A stretch of 36,326 nt of DNA, taken from Nocardioidaceae bacterium. GTDB lineage: Bacteria; Actinomycetota; Actinomycetes; Propionibacteriales; Nocardioidaceae. The notes beneath the pieces are model-generated. The model was not told where the DNA came from and did no database searches. It was given only the letters and a program-made list of their open reading frames with translations. The stretch spans positions 1 through 36,326 of the forward strand of contig JAICWH010000018.1 of assembly GCA_025934895.1 (NCBI GenBank). The letters run 5' to 3'. Numbering within the stretch: position 1 is the first letter of the stretch; each line of letters opens with the position of its first letter. The translations under genes and the position numbers were made by a program. This document shows positions 1 to 8,697 of the stretch, in pieces.

Positions 1-1146
1 CACCGACTCCGTGTAGCTGAGCGTCCACTGCATCGCGATCTCGAGGCTCATCCCGTTGTCGGGCTGCTCGGCCTCGAACTCGATGACGGTGGGGTGCGCC
101 TTGTCCTTGCGCTTGTTGAGGTGCTCGACGTAGTCGACCAGGCCTCGGTCGAACCTGAACACCCGCTCGACGGCCCCCCGGGAGAGCCGCTCCTCGGGTG
201 TCCGGCTGTCGACGGACGCGGCCTCGCGCGGGTCGCGGGGCTGCTCCACCTCGTCCGGGAGGGCATCGGCCCGGGCGGCGTCGGCCTGCAGAGCGTCGTC
301 CTGGATGGCGTCGTCCTGGATGGCGTCGACGACCTCGGCCTCGTGCGGCCGCTCGTCGCGCACGGTGATCTCCAGCCCCTTGTTGAGGAACGCCATCTCC
401 CGGACCCGGTTGGTCACGGTGTCGAGGGAGTAGGTCGTCGTCTCGAAGATGTCCGGGCTGGCCCAGAAGGTGATCGTGGTGCCGGTCTCGTCGGTCGCCT
501 CGAGCTGCTCCAGCGGGCCGTCCGGCTCGCCGAGGGTGAAGGTCTGGCGCCAGTGGTAGCCGCGGTTGCGCACGTCGACCTGGAGCCTGGAGCTCAGTGC
601 GTTGACGACCGACACACCGACGCCGTGCAGCCCGCCGGACACCTTGTAGCCCCCGCCGCCGAACTTGCCGCCGGCGTGCAGCATCGTCAGGGCCATGGTC
701 ACGGCAGGGATGCCCTCGACGGGGTGTACGTCGGTGGGGATCCCGCGACCGTCGTCCGCGACCCGGACGCCGCCGTCCTCGAGCAGGGTGACGTGGATGC
801 GGGTGGCATAGCCGGCGAGCGACTCGTCGACGGAGTTGTCGATGACCTCCTGCACCAGGTGGTGGAGGCCGCGCTCGCCGGTCGACCCGATGTACATCCC
901 CGGCCGCTTGCGCACCGCCTCGAGCCCCTCGAGCACCTGGATCGCGGAGGCGTCGTACTTGCCCGCCTCGACGGCGTGCCCCTCGGTGCGCGGCGCCAGG
1001 TTGGCCGCCGCCTCCGCCACCGCCTCGGGCGCGAGGTCGGTGCCGTCCGCCCGGTCATCGAGGCTGGCGCTGGTGACGGGAAGGGTGTCGGGTGCGGGGT
1101 CGGTGCTGTCGGTCGTCGGGGTGTTGGCGGGCATCTCGTCAGCCAC
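1..1146 (-). CDS. gyrB: DNA gyrase subunit B (partial, 3' end outside window)
   Basis: The ATP-binding subunit of DNA gyrase, which introduces negative supercoils. The 382 codons visible cover the GHKL ATPase domain and part of the transducer domain. Recognisable segments are the RKRPGMYIG motif, the Asn-containing EVIDNSVDE helix, DDGRGIP and [20 protein letters not shown] start it at the GTG at 1146 because AGAGG lies about 8 bases upstream; the ATG at 1134 is the alternative. About 40 acidic, low-complexity residues, including two AIQDD repeats, sit between the strand ending ITVRDERP and the segment [18 protein letters not shown]. The gene belongs to the dnaA-dnaN-gnd-recF-dciA-gyrB series; gyrA would be expected beyond position 1. 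The identity is certain; the start is probable. Confidence 0.96.
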   Translation of the reverse strand, partial: MADEMPANTPTTDSTDPAPDTLPVTSASLDDRADGTDLAPEAVAEAAANLAPRTEGHAVEAGKYDASAIQVLEGLEAVRKRPGMYIGSTGERGLHHLVQEVIDNSVDESLAGYATRIHVTLLEDGGVRVADDGRGIPTDVHPVEGIPAVTMALTMLHAGGKFGGGGYKVSGGLHGVGVSVVNALSSRLQVDVRNRGYHWRQTFTLGEPDGPLEQLEATDETGTTITFWASPDIFETTTYSLDTVTNRVREMAFLNKGLEITVRDERPHEAEVVDAIQDDAIQDDALQADAARADALPDEVEQPRDPREAASVDSRTPEERLSRGAVERVFRFDRGLVDYVEHLNKRKDKAHPTVIEFEAEQPDNGMSLEIAMQWTLSYTESV

Positions 1147-1212
1147 GAGCCATCCTCTTCACGTCTGCACACATGGCGAAGGCCGTCCCAGGAGGGGAAA
1201 CGACCCAACGGA

Positions 1213-1218
1213 AGTATA
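1213..1218 (-). promoter_or_regulatory. candidate -10 element for gyrB
   Basis: Read on the minus strand this is TATACT, a good -10 hexamer, 66 bases upstream of the gyrB GTG. No clear TTGACA-like -35 lies 16-18 bases further upstream, so this is only a candidate. The rest of the 1147-1424 gap shows the dciA terminator hairpin and nothing else I can name. Confidence 0.4.
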
Positions 1219-1390
1219 CCGCGTCAGAGCCCCCGAACGAGGGTGTCGTCCCCAGGCAAGGGGGCCATGGTGCACCGAGACGTGCGATTGTGGGCCCTGG
1301 AAGGCCGCTTGGAGGGCTGCGCAGGGGGCGTTTCTAGTCCCTGTACCGCCCCGCGGCCCGCAGATCGCTCCTCAGGGCCTGTCCTGGGGT

Positions 1391-1422
1391 GGCGGCGGGT
1401 CGGCCCCGACCGGGACGCCGCC
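1391..1422 (-). terminator. hairpin just after the dciA stop codon
   Basis: GGCGGCG (1391-1397) pairs with CGCCGCC (1416-1422). An inner stem GGTCG/CGACC closes a 4-base loop, with a GGGA bulge on one side. It lies 2 bases past the dciA stop codon. There is no T-tract, as is usual in high-GC actinobacteria, so termination here is inferred from position and stem strength. Confidence 0.5.
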
Positions 1423-1424
1423 GG

Positions 1425-1982
1425 TCACCCGTAGGTGTCCCGCGGACCCCGCCCGTCCCGCACCGAGCGCAGGCCCCGCTTCCAGGACGGTCCGCGCGGG
1501 CCGAGCACCTCGATGACGGTGACGGTGCCGTCCCCGAGCTCCTCGTTGAGTCGGCGGACCACGGTCGGCGCGAGCAGCCTCATCTGGGTCGCCCAGGCGG
1601 TGGAGTCGGTGCGGACCACCAGCCGGGCGCCGTCCTGGATCGGGCTGAACGAGTCGGGCAGGCAGTGCTGGGACACCTCTCGGCCGACGATGGTGTCCCA
1701 GTGCGAGAAGACACCGTGCACGCGAACGTCGGTGCCCCACCCCTGGTCCGCGATCAGCCGGCTCATGGTGCTGTCCAGCAGCTGCGGGTCCCGCTCGTCG
1801 GGGTGTGCGCCCGAGGCCTGCCGGTCCGTCCGTGCGGGGCGTCGGCCACCCGGCGTACGACGGCGGGCACCCGGCCTGGCCAGGGACCGGGCGACGCTGC
1901 GCGCGAGGTCGAGGCCGGTGTCGTCGTGGTCGTCCTCGGTCGGCTGGTCCCGGTCGGGCCCGACCGGCGGCTCAGCCGACAC
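1425..1982 (-). CDS. dciA: DUF721 / DciA-like replicative helicase loader protein
   Basis: A 185-residue protein with a charged, disordered N-terminal half and a DUF721 domain in the C-terminal half (about 85-165). The domain includes the segments [15 protein letters not shown] and [21 protein letters not shown]721 proteins between recF and gyrB in actinobacteria correspond to DciA, which helps load or stabilise the DnaB helicase. That function is known from the family and is inferred here. I chose the GTG at 1982, which overlaps the recF stop by 11 bases. In-frame starts further upstream lie inside recF and would add residues with no domain character. The gene is probably translationally coupled to recF. 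The family assignment is firm; the exact start is less so. Confidence 0.85.
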   Translation of the reverse strand: MSAEPPVGPDRDQPTEDDHDDTGLDLARSVARSLARPGARRRTPGGRRPARTDRQASGAHPDERDPQLLDSTMSRLIADQGWGTDVRVHGVFSHWDTIVGREVSQHCLPDSFSPIQDGARLVVRTDSTAWATQMRLLAPTVVRRLNEELGDGTVTVIEVLGPRGPSWKRGLRSVRDGRGPRDTYG

Positions 1983-3129
1983 CGGGGAGCACCTTCCCGT
2001 CCACCACGTCGACCCGCACCCCGGCCAGGGCGGCGGGGATGTCGTCGGGCACCGCGGCGGTGACCAGCACCTGCTCAGCACCGGCGACCAGCTCCGCGAG
2101 CCGATCGCGGCGGTCGGTGTCCAGCTCGGCGAACACGTCGTCGAGGATCAGGATCGGGTCGTCACCCGAGGAGCGCAGCAGGTCGTAGGACGCCAGCCTG
2201 AGGGCCAGCGCCATCGACCAGGCCTCCCCGTGCGAGGCATAGCCGCGGACCGGGAGCGACCCGAGCACCAGGGTCAGGTCGTCGCGGTGCGGCCCGACGA
2301 GGTTGACCCCGCGCTCGATCTCCTCGTCGCGCCGGCGCTCGACCTCGGCGAGCAGCGCAACCACCAGCCCGTCGCGGTCGGCCCGCAGTGGGCCCTGCCG
2401 GTCCGCTGGGACGGGCAGCTCGAACGACGACCGGTAGGTCATCGTGACGTCGGTGCGACCGGACCCCTCGGCGACCGCCTCGTAGGCCGTCGCCACGAAC
2501 GGGCGCAGGTCCTCGACCAGGGTCAGGCGGGCCGCGAGCAGCTCGGCGCCGGTTCGCGCGAGGTGCGCGTCCCACACTCCCAGCGTGCCGAGCGCGGACT
2601 CCCGGCGCGACGAGCCGCCCGTCCGCGCCGTCCTCAGCAGCGAGCCGCGCTGCTTGAGCACCCGGTCGTAGTCCGCACGCACCCCGGCGAACCTCGGGGC
2701 CCGCTGGACCAGCAGGTCGTCGAGGAAGTGCCGCCGCTCGGACGGGTCGCCCTTGACCAGCGCCAGGTCGTCGGGGGAGAACAGCACGGTGCGCACCAGA
2801 CCGAGCAGCTCCCGGGCCCGCGGCAGCGGCGAGCGGTTCACCCGAGCCCTGTTCGAGGCACCTGGGTTGATCTGCACCTCGAGCAGCGCCTGCCGCCCGT
2901 CGCGCACCACAGCCGCGCGGACCACCGCGTGGTCTGCGCCGAACCGCACCAGCGGAGCGTCACTCGCCACCCGGTGCGAGGCCAGTCGGGCGATGTAGTC
3001 CACCGCCTCGACCAGGTTGGTCTTGCCTTGGCCGTTGCGGCCCACGAACGCGGTGACGCCGGGACCGAGGGCGACCTCGGCCTCGGGATAGGAGCGGAAG
3101 TCGTGCAGCGACAGGTGGACGACGTGCAC
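1972..3129 (-). CDS. recF: DNA replication and repair protein RecF
   Basis: An SMC-like ABC ATPase that acts with RecO and RecR to load RecA at single-strand gaps. The protein is 385 residues, the usual length. The Walker A motif GRNGQGKTN is at residues 30-38. The ABC signature region is [16 protein letters not shown], and the Walker B segment [15 protein letters not shown] lies near the C-terminus. The ATG at 3129 is followed at once by the typical RecF opening [13 protein letters not shown]. It lies 19 bases downstream of gnd and overlaps dciA, so the genes are likely cotranscribed. Confidence 0.97.
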   Translation of the reverse strand: MHVVHLSLHDFRSYPEAEVALGPGVTAFVGRNGQGKTNLVEAVDYIARLASHRVASDAPLVRFGADHAVVRAAVVRDGRQALLEVQINPGASNRARVNRSPLPRARELLGLVRTVLFSPDDLALVKGDPSERRHFLDDLLVQRAPRFAGVRADYDRVLKQRGSLLRTARTGGSSRRESALGTLGVWDAHLARTGAELLAARLTLVEDLRPFVATAYEAVAEGSGRTDVTMTYRSSFELPVPADRQGPLRADRDGLVVALLAEVERRRDEEIERGVNLVGPHRDDLTLVLGSLPVRGYASHGEAWSMALALRLASYDLLRSSGDDPILILDDVFAELDTDRRDRLAELVAGAEQVLVTAAVPDDIPAALAGVRVDVVDGKVLPGVG

Positions 3130-3148
3130 GGTCGGGCAGGCCGCCGGG

Positions 3149-4054
3149 TCAGTCCGGAGCCTTGTCGCCGCCGGGGGGCGGCGCGGTGCGGGTGGCGTGC
3201 CCGCCGAACTGGTTGCGCATCGCCGCGACCGCCTTCATCGCCGGGCTGTCGTCCTGGCGGGAGACGAACCGGGCGTAGAGCGCTGCGGTGATGGCCGGTG
3301 TCGCGACCGCGTTGCTGATCCCGGCCTCGACGGTCCACCGGCCCTCGCCCGAGTCCTCGGCATAGCCGGCGATGTGGTCGAGGTGGTCGTCGTCGTCGAG
3401 GGCCGCGACCAGCAGGTCGAGCAGCCAGGACCGGATCACCGTGCCCTCGCGCCAGGACCTGAACACCTCCGTGACGTTGTCGACCTCGTCGACCGCCGAG
3501 AGCAGCTCCCAGCCTTCGGCGTACGCCTGCATCAGGGCGTACTCGACCCCGTTGTGGACCATCTTGGAGAAGTGTCCGGCGCCGATCTTGCCGGCATGCA
3601 CCCAGCCGAACTCACCCTCGGGCTTGAGGGCGTCGAAGATCGGCTGCACGGTCTCGATGTGCGCCCTGTCGCCGCCGGCCATCAGCGCGTAGCCGTTCTC
3701 CAGGCCCCAGACCCCTCCGGAGACGCCACAGTCGACGAACCCGATGCCCTTCTCGGCCAGCATCTCGCCGTTGGCGATGTCGTCGGTCCAGCGCGAGTTG
3801 CCACCATCGATGATGATGTCGCCCTCACCGAGCAGGTCCTTGAGGCTGCGGACCGTCGAGCGGGTGATCTCGCCCGCGGGCACCATCACCCACACGACCT
3901 TCGGCGAGGGAAGCTTGTCGACCATGGCCTCGAGGCTGTCCGCGTCGCTGATCTCCGGGTTGCGGTCGTAGCCGACCACGGTGTGGCCCGCCCGGCGCAA
4001 CCGCTCGCGCATGTTGCCGCCCATCTTGCCGAGCCCGATCAGACCGAGGTCCAT
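3149..4054 (-). CDS. gnd: 6-phosphogluconate dehydrogenase, short decarboxylating type
   Basis: Oxidises 6-phosphogluconate to ribulose 5-phosphate and CO2 in the pentose phosphate pathway. The protein has 301 residues, the short GndA/YqeC-like class, against about 470 for the E. coli type. The dinucleotide motif GLGKMG is at 7-12. Asp30 follows the second beta strand in GYDRN; an acidic residue there usually favours NAD+ over NADP+ (inference). The substrate motif SGG is at 112-114, and the catalytic segment KMVHNGVEY has Lys164 and Glu171. A gnd gene between dnaN and recF is a known arrangement in several actinobacteria. It starts at the ATG at 4054, 108 bases downstream of dnaN. Confidence 0.93.
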   Translation of the reverse strand: MDLGLIGLGKMGGNMRERLRRAGHTVVGYDRNPEISDADSLEAMVDKLPSPKVVWVMVPAGEITRSTVRSLKDLLGEGDIIIDGGNSRWTDDIANGEMLAEKGIGFVDCGVSGGVWGLENGYALMAGGDRAHIETVQPIFDALKPEGEFGWVHAGKIGAGHFSKMVHNGVEYALMQAYAEGWELLSAVDEVDNVTEVFRSWREGTVIRSWLLDLLVAALDDDDHLDHIAGYAEDSGEGRWTVEAGISNAVATPAITAALYARFVSRQDDSPAMKAVAAMRNQFGGHATRTAPPPGGDKAPD

Positions 4055-4140
4055 GCCGTTCCCTTCCCCTGCTGCGGAGGTGCCGAGACTGTGGTGGGTG
4101 TTGCCCGTCGGTGCACAGGCTATTCGCGCTCGAGCACCGC

Positions 4141-4164
4141 GGCCAGGCCGGTCGGCGCCTGGTC
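4141..4164 (-). terminator. weak hairpin overlapping the dnaN stop codon
   Basis: GGCCAGGC (4141-4148) pairs with GCCTGGTC (4157-4164), with one G-T pair and an 8-base loop. It includes the dnaN stop codon. It could attenuate transcription between dnaN and gnd, but the evidence is only the stem itself. I see nothing else in the 4055-4162 gap. Confidence 0.3.
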
Positions 4165-5311
4165 AGGTGAGCAGCCGGCGCGGCATCAGCAGGTAGCGGA
4201 AGTCCGGGTCCACCTCGCCGTCGAGGCTGCCCACGCCGGACATCACGGCCGGTTTGGAGGCCTGGGTGAACGCCATCTCGACCACCGGCTCCTCCAGGGC
4301 CGTGAGGCCGTCGAGCAGGAACTGCGGGTTGAAGCCGGTGGTGATGTCGTCGCCGGTGACCGACGCCTCGATCTGCTCGGTCGCCAGGGCCTCGTCGCCG
4401 CTGCCGGCGTCCAGGGTGAGCTCGCCGGAGGTGAAGGCCAGCTGTACGGCGGTGTTCCGCTCGGCCACCAGGGACACGCGCTTGACCGACTCGACCAGGG
4501 TGGCCCGGTCCACGCGGGCCACGGTGGTGTGGTCGACCGGGAAGAGGGTGCGGACCTTGGGGAACTCCCCGTCGAGCAGCCGGGTGGTGGTCCGTCGTAC
4601 ACCGCCGCCCGAGGCGCCCTCGAACCCGATGATGCCCTCGCCGGCACCGGAGGAGGCCAGCGCGATGGTGACCTCCGTGCCGGAGGTGAGCGACTTGGCC
4701 GTGTCTGCCAGCACCTTGGCCGGCACCAGAGCGGCCGCGGAGACGTCGGTGGACCCCGGGTCCCACTGCAGCTCGCGCAGCGAGAGCCGGAACCGGTCGG
4801 TGGCGAGCAGCGAGATGGACGAGCCCTCGATCTCGATCCGCACGCCGGTGAGGACCGGGAGCATGTCGTCGCGGCCGGCGGCGGTGACGGCCTGGGCCAC
4901 CGCGTGGGCGAACAGGTCGCTGCGCACGGTGCCGGTGGCCTGCGGCATCTCGGGCAGGGTGGGATACTCCTCGACCGGCATCGTCTGCAGGCTGAACCGC
5001 GCGGAGCCGCAGGTCAACGACACCTTGGTGCCGTCGACCGCCATCTCGACCGGCTTGTTCGGCAGGCTGCGACAGATATCGGCCAGCAGCCGCCCGGACA
5101 CCAGCGCCCGGCCCTCGTCCTGGACCGACGCCGGCAGCGTGGCACGTGCCGAGGTCTCGTAGTCGAACGTGGACAGCTGCAGACCGTCGCCGTCCTGCGC
5201 CGTCTCGATCAGCAGGCCGGCGAGCACCGGGACGCTGGGCCGCACCGGGAGGCTGCGGGCAGCCCACGCCACGGCGTCGGCGAGCACGTCGCGTTCGACG
5301 GTGAACTTCAC
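4163..5311 (-). CDS. dnaN: DNA polymerase III beta subunit (sliding clamp)
   Basis: The ring-shaped processivity clamp that tethers DNA polymerase III and many repair enzymes to DNA. The protein is 382 residues, normal for the family, and comprises three clamp folds. Typical segments are KFTVERDVLADAVAWAARSL at the start, the central GVRIEIEGSSISLLATDRFR, and the C-terminal DPDFRYLLMPRRL. I chose the GTG at 5311 because AGGAGG lies 9-10 bases upstream and KFTVER is the standard actinobacterial opening. An in-frame start at 5401 would add about 30 proline/arginine-rich residues with no family counterpart. Confidence 0.97.
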   Translation of the reverse strand: MKFTVERDVLADAVAWAARSLPVRPSVPVLAGLLIETAQDGDGLQLSTFDYETSARATLPASVQDEGRALVSGRLLADICRSLPNKPVEMAVDGTKVSLTCGSARFSLQTMPVEEYPTLPEMPQATGTVRSDLFAHAVAQAVTAAGRDDMLPVLTGVRIEIEGSSISLLATDRFRLSLRELQWDPGSTDVSAAALVPAKVLADTAKSLTSGTEVTIALASSGAGEGIIGFEGASGGGVRRTTTRLLDGEFPKVRTLFPVDHTTVARVDRATLVESVKRVSLVAERNTAVQLAFTSGELTLDAGSGDEALATEQIEASVTGDDITTGFNPQFLLDGLTALEEPVVEMAFTQASKPAVMSGVGSLDGEVDPDFRYLLMPRRLLT

Positions 5312-5547
5312 TGGTCCTGGCCTCCTGCGGTGGGACTCGGCACGCTCGGGCGGCGGGCGCTGGCCGCGGCGCGGGCGCTGCGGAGCGTCCGGGGTGAGCA
5401 TCCTGTCACGCTCGAGGGCCTGCTGGCAGGGCGAGTCACATCTGCGTCCCGGCGGCGGCCCGTCGTCCCCAGGAGGTCGGGCCGGGGCATGGTTCCCGGT
5501 CGTTCTGACATCTGTAGTTCCGTAGTGTTAACAGGTCCGGTGGAAAC

Positions 5548-5556
5548 TGTGGATAA
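5548..5556 (-). other. DnaA box
   Basis: The minus strand reads TTATCCACA, an exact match to the canonical DnaA box. It lies beside the least GC-rich part of the dnaA-dnaN gap. Confidence 0.85.
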
Positions 5557-5671
5557 CCGATGTCTTCGCAGGTCAGACGCGCTCCCCGAGGTCCTGGAGG
5601 TTGTGCACGACGGGGTGCACGCGCTAGCCGCGCGGTGCCGGACGGTCCGTCGTACGCCGGGCTGCCAGAAG

Positions 5672-5680
5672 TTGTCCACA
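5672..5680 (+). other. DnaA box
   Basis: TTGTCCACA, an exact match to the box preferred in high-GC actinobacteria, 61 bases from the dnaA stop codon. Confidence 0.85.
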
Positions 5681-5741
5681 GGCTTGGGTGCCCAGGTCAC
5701 CGGCGCTCCACAGCGCTGTCCCCAGCGACGACGTGTCGAGG

Positions 5742-7379
5742 TCACGACGCGCGGGCCTGCTGCTTGATGCGGTTCGTCAGCTCGGTGACCTGGTTGTAGA
5801 CGCTGCGGCGCTCCGCGAGCAGCTGGCGGATCTTCTTGTCCGCATGCATCACGGTGGTGTGGTCGCGGCCGCCGAACTGCTGGCCGATCTTGGGCAGGGA
5901 GAGCTCGGTCAGCTCGCGGCAGAGATACATCGAGATCTGCCGCCCGGTGACGAGCACCCGGCTCCGGCTCGGTCCGCACAGGTCGTCGATCGAGAGCCCG
6001 AAGTAGGCCGCGGTCTGGGCGATGATCAGCGCCGCGGTGATCTCCGGCTCGCCGCCCTCGGGGATCAGGTCCTTCAGGACGATCTCGGCGAGCGTCAGGT
6101 CCACCGGCTGCCGGTTCAGGCTGGCAAAGGCGGTGACCCGGATCAGGGCGCCCTCCAGCTCGCGGATGTTGGTCTGGATCTTGCTGGCGATGAACTCCAG
6201 CACGTCGGGCGGCGCGGTCATCCGCTCCGTGGCGGCCTTCTTGCGCAGGATGGCGATCCGGGTCTCCAGGTCGGGCGGCTGCACGTCGGTGATCAGGCCC
6301 CACTCGAAGCGGTTGCGAAGCCGGTCCTCGAGGGCCTCGAGCCGCTTCGGGGCGCGGTCGGAGGTGATCACGATCTGCTTGTTGGCGTTGTGCAGGGTGT
6401 TGAAGGTGTGGAAGAACTCCTCCTGGGTCTGGATCTTGCCTTCCAGGAACTGGATGTCGTCGATCAGCAGCACGTCGACGTCGCGGTAGCGGCGCTTGAA
6501 CCGGTCCTGCCGGTCGTCTCGGATCGCGTTGATGAACTCGTTGGTGAACTCCTCCGAGCTCACGTAGCGGACCCGCGCGCCCGCGAACAGGTTGCGCACG
6601 TAGTGCCCGATGGCGTGCAGCAGGTGGGTCTTGCCCAGCCCCGAGTCGCCGTAGATCAACAGGGGGTTGTAGGCCTTGCCCGGTGCCTCCGCGACGGCCA
6701 CCGCGGCCGCGTGCGCGAACCGGTTCGAGGAGCCGATCACGAAGGTCTCGAAGATGTACTTCGGGTTGAGCCGGGTCTCCAGCGCGCTGCTGCCGAGCGA
6801 GCCGCTGCCCCGCTGGGCCCGCTCGTCGATGTCCTGGGGGGTCGCCGCGGACTGCGGCGGGGTGGGGTAGCCAAGGGGATTTGTCGACAAGTCGACAGGC
6901 TTGGGGTCCAGATCGTCGTGCTGGCCCCGGCCCTGGGTGCCGGGGAGTCGGGCAGCGACCGCCCCGCCATACTCGGTGTGGCCGGTGGGTGCCCCGGTGC
7001 GGTCCGGTGTGCCGTCCCGGTCGTACGGCGCCCCGGCCAGCGACTCGGTGGGGTGGCGGTCACCGAGCTCGCGGTCCGTGGGCCGATCCCCGAGCTCGGG
7101 GTCGACGGTCACCGCGATCCGGACCTGGCGCGCGAACGCGGCGCCGAGCGAGTCCTCGAGGCGGGTGCGGAGCCGGCCCTCGATCTGGTTGCGGGTGAAG
7201 TCGTCGGCGACCGCGATGATCGCGGTCCCCTGGTGCAGGGTCACCGGCCGGCTGGCGGCGAGCCAGGCGCGTTGGCTCGGCGGCAGGTCGTCGACCAGGT
7301 CCCGCCAGATGCCGTCGAGCCGATCGGGCTCGTCCACAGCCGGAGGTCGGGCCGTGCCATCCTCTGGAAACTCACTCAT
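5742..7379 (-). CDS. dnaA: chromosomal replication initiator protein DnaA
   Basis: The AAA+ initiator that binds DnaA boxes and melts oriC. It has 545 residues in four domains. Domain I is at about 20-95, and a long disordered domain II at about 95-200, typical of actinobacteria. Domain III carries the Walker A motif GDSGLGKT (244-251) and Walker B LLIDDIQF (Asp307-Asp308). The C-terminal domain IV has the DNA-binding signature [11 protein letters not shown] at about 503-513. It starts at the ATG at 7379. A box-like TCGTCCACA at 7330-7338 lies in the first codons, and two exact boxes lie upstream, so autoregulation is likely (inference). Confidence 0.98.
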   Translation of the reverse strand: MSEFPEDGTARPPAVDEPDRLDGIWRDLVDDLPPSQRAWLAASRPVTLHQGTAIIAVADDFTRNQIEGRLRTRLEDSLGAAFARQVRIAVTVDPELGDRPTDRELGDRHPTESLAGAPYDRDGTPDRTGAPTGHTEYGGAVAARLPGTQGRGQHDDLDPKPVDLSTNPLGYPTPPQSAATPQDIDERAQRGSGSLGSSALETRLNPKYIFETFVIGSSNRFAHAAAVAVAEAPGKAYNPLLIYGDSGLGKTHLLHAIGHYVRNLFAGARVRYVSSEEFTNEFINAIRDDRQDRFKRRYRDVDVLLIDDIQFLEGKIQTQEEFFHTFNTLHNANKQIVITSDRAPKRLEALEDRLRNRFEWGLITDVQPPDLETRIAILRKKAATERMTAPPDVLEFIASKIQTNIRELEGALIRVTAFASLNRQPVDLTLAEIVLKDLIPEGGEPEITAALIIAQTAAYFGLSIDDLCGPSRSRVLVTGRQISMYLCRELTELSLPKIGQQFGGRDHTTVMHADKKIRQLLAERRSVYNQVTELTNRIKQQARAS

Positions 7380-7474
7380 CAGCGGTCACGCGGGTGTTCC
7401 CCACTCCCATCCGGGTTGGTCTCGGTCGACTCACGGCCACTCGTGCCCGTCGCGTCCAGCACCGGTCCACACGT

Positions 7475-7483
7475 TTGTCCACA
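7475..7483 (+). other. DnaA box upstream of dnaA
   Basis: TTGTCCACA, an exact match, 96 bases upstream of the dnaA start. It could serve autoregulation or act as a second origin half. Confidence 0.8.
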
Positions 7484-7685
7484 GGTTGTGCATGTCGCCC
7501 GTTTTAGCCTGCGGGTTGTTCGAGGACGGCTGGCTCCTCCTCCCATGCCCCGGCTCGACGCAGGTCAGGGCCTGACCTGCAGCTAGGCGGACGCCGGATC
7601 GTGGTGCACGACGCGGGAGGAGCCACCGTGGGGAACCTCGGGGACGCTCGCACGTTACAAGTGGAAGGACCGGCGTCGCAAGCAA

Positions 7686-7694
7686 TTGTCCACA
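7686..7694 (+). other. DnaA box upstream of rpmH
   Basis: TTGTCCACA, an exact match, immediately upstream of the candidate rpmH promoter at 7704-7733. Confidence 0.8.
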
Positions 7695-7703
7695 GGCACC
7701 GGT

Positions 7704-7733
7704 TTGACCCGTTCAGCGGCTACCGCGTACCGT
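7704..7733 (+). promoter_or_regulatory. candidate rpmH promoter
   Basis: TTGACC at 7704-7709 and TACCGT at 7728-7733 are separated by 18 bases. This gives a reasonable housekeeping-sigma promoter with a leader of about 150 bases before rpmH. Other promoters nearer the gene are possible. Confidence 0.45.
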
Positions 7734-7888
7734 TGAGCAGTCGAGCCGGTGTCGACCGGTGCCGCCTGTCCGCTGCTGTACCTTCGAGGTCATCCGCCTT
7801 GTCGGAGCCCGACTGTACTGCACCGACGGCACCGCCACGGTTCACCTATTTGACCTCGCACGACTCGTCACACCAACGGAGATCTGCC

Positions 7889-8026
7889 GTGAGCAAGCGC
7901 ACGTACCAGCCGAACAACCGACGTCGCCACAAGGTGCATGGCTTCCGCCTGCGGATGCGTACCCGCGCCGGCCGGTCGATCCTGTCCGCTCGCCGGCGCA
8001 AGGGTCGCACCAAGCTTGCGGTCTGA
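7889..8026 (+). CDS. rpmH: 50S ribosomal protein L34
   Basis: A 45-residue basic protein of the large ribosomal subunit. It opens [19 protein letters not shown] and ends [11 protein letters not shown], matching L34 along its whole length. It starts at the GTG at 7889, preceded by GGAGA with 7 bases of spacing. Open sequence continues upstream in the same frame, but it has no L34 character. First gene of the rpmH-rnpA-yidD-yidC-khpB-rsmG-parA-parB series, diverging from dnaA. Confidence 0.97.
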   Translation: MSKRTYQPNNRRRHKVHGFRLRMRTRAGRSILSARRRKGRTKLAV

Positions 8027-8056
8027 GCGACCATCGAGTGCCTCCCGTGTCGTGCG

Positions 8057-8455
8057 GTGCTTGACCGTCGCCACCGGCTGACCACGTCAGCCGGCTTCAC
8101 GATGGCGACCCGGCGCGGTCGGCGGGTCGGCACGCGCACGGTGGTGCTGCACGTCGCCTCGTCCGGTGCCGGGTCCGGCTCCGGTGGGTCGGGCGAGGCT
8201 GATGCCGGGAACCGGGAGCCCCGGGTGGGGCTCGTGGTGGGCAAGGCGGTCGGCAACGCCGTACGCCGCAACAAGGTCAAGCGGCGGCTGCGGCACCTGG
8301 TTCGTGAGCGCCTCGAGGCCCTGCCCACGGGCGGCATCGCGGTGGTGCGCGCGCTGCCGGCCTCGGCGGATGCCTGCTACGGCGACCTCGCCCGTGACCT
8401 CGACACCGCACTGCGGCGCCTCCGAGGCTCCGATGCATCGGGGGTCGAGCGGTGA
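8057..8455 (+). CDS. rnpA: ribonuclease P protein component
   Basis: The protein subunit of RNase P, which removes tRNA 5' leaders together with the RNA subunit. It has 132 residues. The RNA-binding signature [14 protein letters not shown] starts at residue 71, and the N-terminus [13 protein letters not shown] is typical. A Gly/Ser-rich stretch at about 35-52 lies in a loop before the [15 protein letters not shown] strand and is longer than in most homologues. It starts at the GTG at 8057, 30 bases after rpmH, and its stop overlaps yidD by 4 bases. Confidence 0.95.
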   Translation: MLDRRHRLTTSAGFTMATRRGRRVGTRTVVLHVASSGAGSGSGGSGEADAGNREPRVGLVVGKAVGNAVRRNKVKRRLRHLVRERLEALPTGGIAVVRALPASADACYGDLARDLDTALRRLRGSDASGVER

Positions 8456-8697
8456 AGTACCTTCTGATCGGCCTGCTGCGGGCCTACCGGTTCGCGATCA
8501 GCCCGCTCTACGGGCAGGTCTGCCGCTACTACCCGTCATGCTCCGCCTACGCCCTCGAGGCGGTGACCGTGCACGGCAGCCTCCGTGGCAGCTGGTACGC
8601 CGTGCGCCGGGTCGGTCGGTGTCACCCGTGGGCGCCTGGTGGCTATGACCCCGTTCCACCCGATCCGTCCTCCGCCCACCAGACTCAAGGAGCCTGA
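8452..8697 (+). CDS. yidD: membrane protein insertion efficiency factor YidD
   Basis: A small (81-residue) membrane-associated protein that aids YidC/Sec-dependent membrane protein insertion. The family signature is complete: [14 protein letters not shown], then [14 protein letters not shown], then [12 protein letters not shown]. An amphipathic N-terminal helix would bind the membrane. The GTG at 8452 overlaps the rnpA stop (GTGA), and the yidD stop directly abuts the yidC start, so the three genes are translationally coupled. Confidence 0.95.
   Translation: MKYLLIGLLRAYRFAISPLYGQVCRYYPSCSAYALEAVTVHGSLRGSWYAVRRVGRCHPWAPGGYDPVPPDPSSAHQTQGA

Larger units (their letters stand above)
5312..5741. 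other. probable origin of replication (oriC), dnaA-dnaN intergenic region
   Basis: A 430-base gap between dnaA and dnaN, the position of oriC in Streptomyces and Mycobacterium. It holds two clear DnaA boxes (5548-5556 and 5672-5680) and weaker matches such as TTGTGCACG at 5601-5609 and CTGTCCCCA at 5716-5724. The stretch at about 5505-5557 is the least GC-rich part and contains GTTAAC at 5527-5532, a candidate unwinding site. Only two strong boxes are visible, far fewer than in Streptomyces origins. Confidence 0.7.
7380..7888. other. dnaA-rpmH intergenic region with DnaA boxes and divergent promoters
   Basis: A 509-base gap between the divergent genes dnaA and rpmH. It holds two exact DnaA boxes (7475-7483 and 7686-7694), a partial match TTGTGCATG at 7485-7493, and a candidate rpmH promoter. 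On the minus strand TAAAAC at 7502-7507, just upstream of the first box, could be a dnaA -10 element, but no good -35 pairs with it. No open frame here looks coding. Confidence 0.6.

Noticed and set aside
4140-4165. Hairpin at the dnaN end as a definite terminator
   Set aside because: It has a G-T pair, a long loop and contains the stop codon. It is kept only as a low-confidence feature.
3197-5767. A very long open frame on the plus strand opposite gnd and dnaN
   Set aside because: It is antisense to two certain genes, and long open frames arise opposite GC-rich coding sequence. The predicted protein has no recognisable domain.
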